DNA of 12,511 nt from Bacteroidales bacterium (GTDB lineage Bacteria; Bacteroidota; Bacteroidia; Bacteroidales; Dysgonomonadaceae), in contig JAAZMQ010000065.1 in the NCBI GenBank assembly GCA_012798745.1, positions 1 through 12,511 of the forward strand. The letters are read 5' to 3'. Positions 7,409 to 12,511 of the stretch are shown one piece after another; position 1 is the stretch's first letter, and every line of letters starts with the position of its first letter. The notes under the pieces were generated by a model. That model saw only the letters and a list, made by a program, of their open reading frames with translations, ran no database searches and was not told where the DNA came from. The translations under genes were made by a program, and so were the position numbers.

Positions 7409-9649
7409 TCAGTTTGCCATATCCGAAAAAAATTTGATGCGGACCAATCGGATTTCGGTTTCGGTAAAATCAGGCAAATTTTCCACAGCCATTTCCAGAT
7501 CATCAGTTTCGGCTTGTTTAAAATAACTATATATCTCTTCGATGGTATCCGGATCCATGATCTCGTTCAAAAAATAATCGATATTGATTTTTGTACCAGC
7601 ATAAATGATCGCTTCTACTTCGGAGAGCATATCTTCAAAATCCATTCCTTTGGATTCTGCCAAATCGTCCAACGCCACTTTTCTATCGATAGCTTGAACA
7701 ATGGATACTTTGAGTTTCGACTTATTGGCAACCGTTTTAACGCGCAAGTCTTCGGGTCGTTCAATTTCGTTTTCTTCTACGTGTTTTTTGATGAGTTCGA
7801 TAAACTCTTTACCGTATCGTTTGGCTTTCCCCGGGCCAACTCCCGGCATGTTTTGAAGTTCCTCGAGCGTAATAGGATAGGTGGTTGCCATTGCTTCGAG
7901 GGTGGCCGGCTGAAAGATAACGTAAGGAGGAACATTCAGTTTTTTTGCCATTTTTTTTCTCAAATCTTTCATCATGGCAAATAAAACCGGGTCTACAGCA
8001 CCGGAGCTTCCTCCGCTCGAAGCCATAATATCGGCGCTATCGAGATCCAATTCTTCTTCGATTTCTTCTTCCTCTTCTTTTGTTATTTTAAAAGATACGG
8101 GTTTTTTCAGGAAGTCTTTTCCTTTCTTTGTTATTTTAAGTATGCCATAGTTTTCGATATCCTTCTTTATATAATTATCTAGGAGGGCCTGGCGAATAAC
8201 ACTTTGCCATGTACTTTCTTCTTCATCGGCCCCCGATCCGAATTCTTCGAGTTCGTTATGACCATAGGTTTCAATCTCTGCTGTTTCGTTACCAAGCAGA
8301 AAATTAATTACGTATTCGGTCTTTTGTTTTTCTTTCAGTGCTTCAATAGCTTCTAAAACCGTAATCAATAATTCTTTTGCTTCCACTTTAATTTTAGGAT
8401 TTAAACAATTATCACAATTTCCGCAATTAGGTTTGTTATATTCTTCGCCGAAATAATGCAGCAGCATTTTTCTTCGGCATATGGATGTTTCTGCGTAAGC
8501 TGCCGTTTCCAGCAGAAGTTGTTCTCCGATTTCTTGTTCGGCTACGGGTTTTCCCTGCATGAAACGTTTCAATTTTTGAAGGTCTTTTCTAGCATAGAAT
8601 GCGATACAGTTTCCTTCGCCACCGTCGCGTCCGGCTCGACCTGTTTCCTGATAATATCCTTCCAAACTTTTTGGGATATCGTAGTGAATAACGTAGCGTA
8701 TATCGGGTTTGTCTATCCCCATCCCGAAAGCGATGGTTGCCACAATCACCTGTACTTCTTCCATCAAGAATGCATCCTGATGAGCACTTCGTGTGGCGGC
8801 ATCCAGGCCGGCATGATAGGGTAAAGCTTTAATTCCGTTAGCCTGCAAAATTTCGGCAAAATCGTTCACTTTTTTGCGACTCAGGCAATACACGATGCCC
8901 GATTTGTTTTTCTGAGACAGGATGTATTTGATGATTTCACTGTCAATCTTGTCGGTTTTGGGGCGAATTTCGTAATATAGATTAGGTCGATTAAACGACG
9001 ACTTAAACACGGCGGCATTCATCATGCCGAGTGTTTTTTGGATATCGTGCTGAACTTTGGGTGTGGCTGTTGCCGTAAGAGCAATCACCGGCCGTACACC
9101 TATTTCGTTGATGATGGGGCGGATTCGTCGATATTCGGGTCGGAAATCGTGACCCCATTCCGAAATGCAATGCGCTTCGTCAACAGCATAGAACGATATT
9201 TTTACGCTTTGCAGGAAATCGATATTTTCTTGTTTAGTAAGTGATTCGGGTGCAACGTACAGCAGTTTTGTTTTGCTGTTTATGATGTCGTTTTTCACCT
9301 CTTCGATTTCTGTTTTTGTGAGCGACGAGTTCAGATAATGAGCCACGTTGTCTTCTTCGTGGTAATTACGAAGAAGGTCCACTTGGTTTTTCATCAAGGC
9401 GATGAGAGGCGAGATAACGATAGCAGTGCCTTCCGACAACAAAGCCGGTAATTGGTAACAGAGTGATTTTCCGCCCCCTGTGGGCATCAACACAAAAGTG
9501 TCTCTTCCGGATAAAATACTTTTCATGATGGCTTCCTGATTGCCTTTGAACGTATCGAATCCGAAATATTTTTTAAGACCTTTGTAAAGAATATCCTCTT
9601 TTTTCACGTGTTTTGTACTCTTTGTCCCGAAGCTTTGTAATGTGTTCAT
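7409..9649 (-). CDS. recQ: ATP-dependent DNA helicase RecQ
   Basis: Encodes 746 residues of a 3'-5' DNA helicase for recombination and stalled-fork repair. Domains in order: helicase core with Walker A MPTGGGKS (55-62), DEAH box (157-160), LTATAT motif III (191-196) and QETGRAGRDG motif VI (335-344); RecQ zinc site Cys391, Cys409, Cys412, Cys415; winged-helix RQC region (about 425-520); an acidic linker (EEEEEIEEELDLDSAD, 525-540); HRDC domain (about 550-625) with helix-hairpin-helix-like MPGVGPGKAKRYG; and a C-terminal HTH_40-like module (about 650-725), common in long Bacteroidota RecQ proteins (E. coli RecQ has about 610 residues). The frame is open to an ATG at 9697, but the start at 9649 is preferred: it is preceded by AGAAAAA, and a promoter match lies between the two ATGs. 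It begins the recQ-dxs-trkA transcript. Confidence 0.96.
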   Translation of the reverse strand: MNTLQSFGTKSTKHVKKEDILYKGLKKYFGFDTFKGNQEAIMKSILSGRDTFVLMPTGGGKSLCYQLPALLSEGTAIVISPLIALMKNQVDLLRNYHEEDNVAHYLNSSLTKTEIEEVKNDIINSKTKLLYVAPESLTKQENIDFLQSVKISFYAVDEAHCISEWGHDFRPEYRRIRPIINEIGVRPVIALTATATPKVQHDIQKTLGMMNAAVFKSSFNRPNLYYEIRPKTDKIDSEIIKYILSQKNKSGIVYCLSRKKVNDFAEILQANGIKALPYHAGLDAATRSAHQDAFLMEEVQVIVATIAFGMGIDKPDIRYVIHYDIPKSLEGYYQETGRAGRDGGEGNCIAFYARKDLQKLKRFMQGKPVAEQEIGEQLLLETAAYAETSICRRKMLLHYFGEEYNKPNCGNCDNCLNPKIKVEAKELLITVLEAIEALKEKQKTEYVINFLLGNETAEIETYGHNELEEFGSGADEEESTWQSVIRQALLDNYIKKDIENYGILKITKKGKDFLKKPVSFKITKEEEEEIEEELDLDSADIMASSGGSSGAVDPVLFAMMKDLRKKMAKKLNVPPYVIFQPATLEAMATTYPITLEELQNMPGVGPGKAKRYGKEFIELIKKHVEENEIERPEDLRVKTVANKSKLKVSIVQAIDRKVALDDLAESKGMDFEDMLSEVEAIIYAGTKINIDYFLNEIMDPDTIEEIYSYFKQAETDDLEMAVENLPDFTETEIRLVRIKFFSDMAN

Positions 9650-9668
9650 TTTTTCTGAAATAGGAATG

Positions 9669-9699
9669 CAAAAATATAAAAAGTATTTTTTGTTCAATA
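9669..9699 (-). promoter_or_regulatory. Putative Bacteroidota-type promoter of recQ-dxs-trkA
   Basis: On the minus strand, TATTTTTG (9676-9669) matches the Bacteroidota -7 consensus TAnnTTTG. TATTG (9699-9695) stands in for the -33 TTTG element, 18 bases upstream. Transcription would begin near 9662, leaving a leader of about 12-15 bases before the recQ ATG at 9649. That rules out the longer start at 9697. Assigned by eye from the known consensus. Confidence 0.55.
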
Positions 9700-9795
9700 A
9701 TTAATTGATATCATACGACTAAAATAAGTGATAATATTTGAATTCAGAAAAAATATAATGTTAAAAATTGGTTTTTTCTTCAAAATTACTGCATT

Positions 9796-9830
9796 AAAAA
9801 AATCCCTGAAAAAATTTCACGGATTTTTTT
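9796..9830 (-). terminator. Intrinsic terminator downstream of clpX
   Basis: An inverted repeat: AAAAAAATCC (9796-9805) and TGAAA (9807-9811) pair with TTTCA (9815-9819) and GGATTTTTTT (9821-9830). There is one C/C mismatch and an AAA loop. For clpX, read right to left, the stem ends in a seven-base U run. The long A/T arms make it symmetric, but no plus-strand gene nearby needs it. It lies 73 bases past the clpX stop and separates clp from recQ transcription. Confidence 0.75.
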
Positions 9831-9840
9831 GATTTTCTGA

Positions 9841-9868
9841 GAAAGAGGAGAATATCTCATCCTCTTTT
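9841..9868 (-). other. Hairpin in the clpX 3' untranslated region
   Basis: AAAGAGGA (9842-9849) and TCCTCTTT (9860-9867) are perfect 8-base complements around a 10-base loop. One G-T wobble (9841/9868) can extend the stem. It sits 35 bases after the clpX stop and before the terminator at 9796-9830. There is no proper U run after it on the minus strand, so it is more likely an mRNA 3'-end stabilising hairpin or a weak first terminator. Confidence 0.5.
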
Positions 9869-9902
9869 CAATTGTTTGTATCGAGCTCATTCTTCAATGA
9901 AA

Positions 9903-11147
9903 TCAGGCAACTTTTAATTTTCCGAATTCCGATTTTTCAAGATGTCTTTGTGCATAATCGAGTGTAATATGCAGTTTCTTTTTGTTGCTTTCGGAAGGAA
10001 GCAAAAACATGGCATCCATCATGATTACTTCCATAATTGATCTCAGACCACGTGCCCCTACTTTGTATTCGATAGCTTTGTCCACTACATACTCAAAAAC
10101 GCTTTTTTCAAAAGTTAGTGCTATTCCGTCCATTTCGAACAGTTTTTCGTATTGCTTAATAATGGAGTTCTTAGGCTCTGTCAGAATACGCAGCAGAGCA
10201 TTTCTGTCCAGGGGATCGAGATAGGTAAGTATAGGTAAACGTCCAATGAGTTCGGGTATGAGCCCGTAAGCTTTCAGATCCATCGGTGTGATGTATTTTA
10301 ACAGATTGTTTCTGTCGATCTGTATAGCGTTGCTGCTTGCCGTGTAACCCACAACATGAGCGTTGAGTCGTTGGGCAATCTTTTTTTCGATGCCGTCAAA
10401 AGCACCACCGCAGATGAATAAGATGTTTTTGGTGTTTACGGCAATCATGCGTTGTTCGGGATGTTTTCTTCCCCCTTGAGGCGGGACGTTGACTACGGAA
10501 CCTTCCAGCAGTTTCAATAATCCTTGTTGAACGCCTTCTCCGCTTACGTCGCGCGTTATCGAAGGATTATCGTTTTTGCGGGCAATTTTGTCGATCTCGT
10601 CAATAAAAACAATTCCCCTTTCTGCTGCAGCAACGTCGTAATCGGCCACTTGCAGCAGGCGTGTGAGAATACTTTCCACATCTTCGCCCACGTATCCTGC
10701 TTCGGTAAACACGGTAGCATCCACAATGGTGAAAGGTACTTGCAGCATTTTTGCTATGGTTTGCGCAAGCAATGTTTTACCCGTTCCCGTGGGTCCTACC
10801 AGAATGATGTTCGATTTCTCAATTTCTACATCTTCTTTGATATTTTTTTGCATGATGCGTTTATAGTGGTTATATACTGCTACCGACAGGAAACGTTTTG
10901 CCATATCTTGTCCGATAACGTATTCGTCAAGAAATTCTTTTATTTGTTTCGGTTTGGGAAGATTGGCAAGCGCAAAATTGGCTGGCTGCTTCTCTGAACC
11001 CCTAAATGTTTCGTTCACTATTTCGTGTGCTTGTTCGGCACACATGTCGCAGATGTATCCCGAAATTCCTGCAATGAGAAGCGTTACTTCGTTTTCGCTT
11101 CTTCCACAGAAACTGCAATGATTACTGCTATTTGATTTCTTTGCCAT
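9903..11147 (-). CDS. clpX: ClpXP protease ATPase subunit ClpX
   Basis: Encodes 414 residues, near the family norm of about 420. ClpX is a hexameric AAA+ unfoldase that recognises tagged substrates and threads them into ClpP. Visible: N-terminal zinc-binding domain with Cys11, Cys14, Cys33, Cys36 (CSFCGR...CDMC); Walker A GPTGTGKT (118-125); GYVG pore loop (151-154); Walker B FIDE (Asp183-Glu184); RKH pore loop (227-229); and sensor 2 GARGLRS near residue 360. The ClpP-docking loop reads VGY (266-268) where E. coli has IGF (268-270), keeping the hydrophobic-Gly-aromatic pattern. The ATG at 11147 follows GATTAGAAAAA with no Shine-Dalgarno sequence. clpP lies 41 bases upstream with no terminator or clear promoter between, so the two are probably co-transcribed, which fits their joint complex. 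Confidence 0.98.
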   Translation of the reverse strand: MAKKSNSSNHCSFCGRSENEVTLLIAGISGYICDMCAEQAHEIVNETFRGSEKQPANFALANLPKPKQIKEFLDEYVIGQDMAKRFLSVAVYNHYKRIMQKNIKEDVEIEKSNIILVGPTGTGKTLLAQTIAKMLQVPFTIVDATVFTEAGYVGEDVESILTRLLQVADYDVAAAERGIVFIDEIDKIARKNDNPSITRDVSGEGVQQGLLKLLEGSVVNVPPQGGRKHPEQRMIAVNTKNILFICGGAFDGIEKKIAQRLNAHVVGYTASSNAIQIDRNNLLKYITPMDLKAYGLIPELIGRLPILTYLDPLDRNALLRILTEPKNSIIKQYEKLFEMDGIALTFEKSVFEYVVDKAIEYKVGARGLRSIMEVIMMDAMFLLPSESNKKKLHITLDYAQRHLEKSEFGKLKVA

Positions 11148-11188
11148 TTTTTCTAATCGATATATTTTTGTTTTTCTGAATTTAGTTT

Positions 11189-11890
11189 TTATTTGTTTTC
11201 CTGATTGCTTTTTGCTTTATTTACCAACACTTCGTCAATCATACCGTATTCTTTGGCTTCGGGTGCCGTCATCCAAAAATCGCGGTCCGAATCGCGTTCT
11301 ATTACTTCATACGGTTGTCCTGAATGTTGCGAGATGATGGTAAAAAGTTCGCGTTTTACTCGGGCAATCTCACGAGCGGTGATTTCGATATCCGAAGCCG
11401 GTCCTTGTGCGCCTCCCAACGGTTGATGTATCATGACGCGCGAATGCGGCAGTGCAAACCGTTTTTCGGGTGTTCCTGCTACGAGCAACACAGCTGCCAT
11501 AGATGCTGCAATGCCTGTGCAGATGGTGGAAACGTCGCTCGAAATAAATTGCATGGTATCGTAAATACCATATCCGGCATACACGGTTCCACCGGGTGAG
11601 TTAATATAGAGCGAAATATCTTTCCCGGGGTCTGATGAATCCAGATAAAGCAATTGAGCCTGCACAACATTGGCTGCATATTCGTCGATCTGTGTTCCCA
11701 GAAAAATAATCCGGTCCATCATCAAACGCGAGAAAACGTCCATTTGTGCAACATTGAGTTGTCGTTCTTCTATAATGGTTGGCGATATATAACCATAGTC
11801 GCTGGTTATTTTCATATAGCTATCTAATCGTGAGCCGCTCATTCCTAAATGCTTAACGGCGTATTTCCTGAAATCGTTTTCGTTTTTCAT
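11189..11890 (-). CDS. clpP: ATP-dependent Clp protease proteolytic subunit ClpP
   Basis: Encodes 233 residues. ClpP is the serine peptidase that forms the double-heptamer degradation chamber partnered by ClpX. The catalytic triad is complete: Ser130 in GIAASMAA, His155 in MIHQPLGG, Asp204 in RDSDRDFWM, with the same 49-residue His-to-Asp spacing as E. coli. The oxyanion strand INSPGG (96-101) is present. About 30 residues precede the conserved core (SPTIIEE, from residue 36); part may be a removable propeptide, as in E. coli, though no cleavage site can be fixed by eye. The ATG at 11890 is preceded by an A-rich leader (AAACAAAAACAAAAT). A small hairpin (TCGGA/TCCGA, 11907-11921) lies about 17 bases before the start. 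It is flanked by tig upstream and clpX downstream, the classic clp order. Confidence 0.98.
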   Translation of the reverse strand: MKNENDFRKYAVKHLGMSGSRLDSYMKITSDYGYISPTIIEERQLNVAQMDVFSRLMMDRIIFLGTQIDEYAANVVQAQLLYLDSSDPGKDISLYINSPGGTVYAGYGIYDTMQFISSDVSTICTGIAASMAAVLLVAGTPEKRFALPHSRVMIHQPLGGAQGPASDIEITAREIARVKRELFTIISQHSGQPYEVIERDSDRDFWMTAPEAKEYGMIDEVLVNKAKSNQENK

Positions 11891-11987
11891 ATTTTGTTTT
11901 TGTTTCTCGGATAATTTCCGATATATTTTTACTTAATTCGTGTAGTCCTTCTATCTACAAATACGATGCCGAATATTTAAAATAGGA

Positions 11988-12091
11988 AAGGTTTTTTGCC
12001 TTCCGTTCGAACGATAAACAAAGTTATAACGAATATTCGGAATATATTGTTAAACTTTGTGAAACGCTATACTCGGCAGGTAAAAAACCTT
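11988..12091. repeat. Concentric inverted repeats in the tig-clpP spacer
   Basis: Two nested inverted repeats share one centre near 12039. The outer arms are AAGGTTTTTTGCC (11988-12000) and GGTAAAAAACCTT (12079-12091), complementary except for one G/T position. The inner arms are ACAAAGTTATAAC (12018-12030) and GTTAAACTTTGT (12049-12060), complementary apart from one unpaired A at 12026. The inner loop can fold further (12031-12037 with 12041-12048, one bulge), leaving a CGG loop and a stem of about 18 Watson-Crick pairs. Short palindromes CGTTCGAACG (12004-12013) and GAATATTC (12031-12038) lie within. Function is unknown; a structured 3' end for tig, an operator for clpPX, or both are possible. 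Confidence 0.7.
12019..12026 (-). promoter_or_regulatory. Candidate -7 element of a clpPX promoter
   Basis: On the minus strand, TAACTTTG (12026-12019) is an exact match to the Bacteroidota -7 consensus TAnnTTTG. No good TTTG -33 element lies 17-23 bases upstream, which lowers confidence. Transcription would begin near 12012, inside the palindrome CGTTCGAACG (12004-12013), and give a leader of about 120 bases before the clpP ATG. The element sits on one arm of the inner inverted repeat. Confidence 0.4.
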
Positions 12092-12116
12092 CGAAATGGG
12101 GTAGAATGAAGTTTTT
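12082..12116 (-). terminator. Weak intrinsic terminator candidate after tig
   Basis: On the minus strand, AAAAACTTC (12116-12108) pairs with GAAGGTTTTT (12092-12083) through nine base pairs and one bulged G around a 15-base loop. A six-base T run ends the second arm (12087-12082). The stem overlaps the tig stop codon. It is A/T-rich and shares bases with the outer arm of the spacer repeat, so the two folds compete; moderate to low confidence. Confidence 0.4.
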
Positions 12117-12511
12117 ATTCTTCTTGTGTATCCTTTTCTTCTTCTCCTTCTCCTTTTCCTTCCTTTTCTTTTTCACTCACCTCTTTCTCTGTTGTGTTCT
12201 CTTTTTCCTTGTCCTTGTCCTTGTCCCCTTCCTTGTCCCCTTCCTTTTCGAGCATATCGGACAATTCTTTCGAGGTAATTTCCTTTTCTTCCACGTCGGC
12301 AGATTGTTTCACTTCTTCTATGATTTTTCTGTTGAGGGTTTGCTGATAGAGTTCGTTGACCGTTTTCTCATCAGAAAGCATGTTTTTTACATAATCTCCC
12401 AGAAATTCATCTTGAACATTCAATATTCCGTATCGGATAAATTGAATTTTAGCCGTTTCGTTGGCCAATGTTCTTATATCTTCCTCTTTAATTTCGATAT
12501 GTTGCTCCTTG
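12115..12511 (-). CDS. tig: Trigger factor, C-terminal part (5' end beyond window)
   Basis: The frame is open from the right edge (first full codon 12510-12508) to the TAA at 12117-12115, giving 131 codons. Trigger factor is the ribosome-bound chaperone and peptidyl-prolyl isomerase that meets nascent chains. Only the end of its C-terminal helical chaperone domain is here: the segment ANETAKIQFIRYGILNVQDEF, followed by a stretch including YVKNMLSDEK, matches Bacteroidota trigger factors, and the position before clpP supports it. The TTG at 12468 is an internal Leu codon, not a start. After ELSDMLEKE the protein ends in about 45 residues made almost only of Glu, Lys, Asp and Gly, partly encoded by short tandem repeats. 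This highly charged tail is longer than in E. coli trigger factor and is probably disordered. Confidence 0.9.
   Translation of the reverse strand, partial: KEQHIEIKEEDIRTLANETAKIQFIRYGILNVQDEFLGDYVKNMLSDEKTVNELYQQTLNRKIIEEVKQSADVEEKEITSKELSDMLEKEGDKEGDKDKDKEKENTTEKEVSEKEKEGKGEGEEEKDTQEE
12208..12243 (-). repeat. In-frame 6/12-base tandem repeats in tig
   Basis: Read on the coding strand there are two exact copies of GAAGGGGACAAG (12243-12232 and 12231-12220) followed by two copies of GACAAG (12219-12214 and 12213-12208). They encode EGDK-EGDK-DK-DK in the charged tail of trigger factor. Unit lengths are multiples of three, so copy-number change would lengthen or shorten the tail without a frameshift. 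Confidence 0.9.

Noticed and set aside
9650..9697. RecQ start at the ATG at 9697, adding 16 residues (MNKKYFLYFCIPISEK).
   Set aside because: The added stretch would overlap the best promoter match and is encoded by A/T-rich non-coding-like sequence; the ATG at 9649 has the local start context.
10524..10997. A 157-codon plus-strand open frame inside clpX.
   Set aside because: It is antisense to conserved ClpX motifs and its product shows no domain; treated as a shadow.
12208..12243. The short repeats in tig as a possible CRISPR or mobile-element remnant.
   Set aside because: Units are only 6 and 12 bases, contiguous without spacers and in frame with the trigger factor tail, which fits slippage expansion in coding sequence.
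1..12511. An undescribed defence, mobile or biosynthetic system in this window.
   Set aside because: Every full-length gene belongs to a well-known housekeeping family with intact motifs, gene order is typical of the phylum, and no unexplained coding region of note remains.

Overview
The window looks like a chromosomal housekeeping region of a Bacteroidota member, most likely order Bacteroidales. The reasons are the gene order tig-clpP-clpX-recQ, the protein sequence styles (for example the EAHAVTFS block in Dxs and the long RecQ with a C-terminal helix-turn-helix module), Bacteroidota-type promoter matches (TAnnTTTG), and start codons preceded by A-rich stretches instead of Shine-Dalgarno sequences. 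I cannot name the genus from the sequence alone.

Layout. Plus strand, left part: the 3' end of a major facilitator superfamily transporter gene (1-1247), then the disaggregase gene clpB (1347-3938). A bidirectional hairpin terminator (3975-4009) separates clpB from everything to its right, which is on the minus strand. Read in its own direction, from the right edge leftwards, the minus strand carries: the 3' end of the trigger factor gene (12511-12115), a 224-base spacer with strong dyad symmetry and a probable promoter, clpP (11890-11189), clpX (11147-9903), a 253-base spacer with a terminator and a promoter, then recQ (9649-7409), dxs (7394-5397) and trkA (5384-4047). The last three are separated by only 14 and 12 bases and look like one operon.

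How the genes work together. Trigger factor, ClpP, ClpX and ClpB form a protein quality-control set: folding at the ribosome, ATP-driven unfolding and proteolysis, and disaggregation. RecQ (DNA repair helicase), Dxs (first step of the MEP isoprenoid pathway) and TrkA (gating subunit of potassium uptake) share a transcript but no obvious pathway. All full-length genes have intact catalytic motifs at the positions expected from the E. coli homologues.

I found no mobile element, CRISPR array, tRNA, rRNA, toxin or defence gene, and nothing that makes a convincing case for an undescribed system. The parts most worth a second look are the concentric inverted repeats between tig and clpP, the in-frame short tandem repeats that build a charged tail on trigger factor, and a TrkA with a degenerate second nucleotide-binding motif and no trkH beside it.
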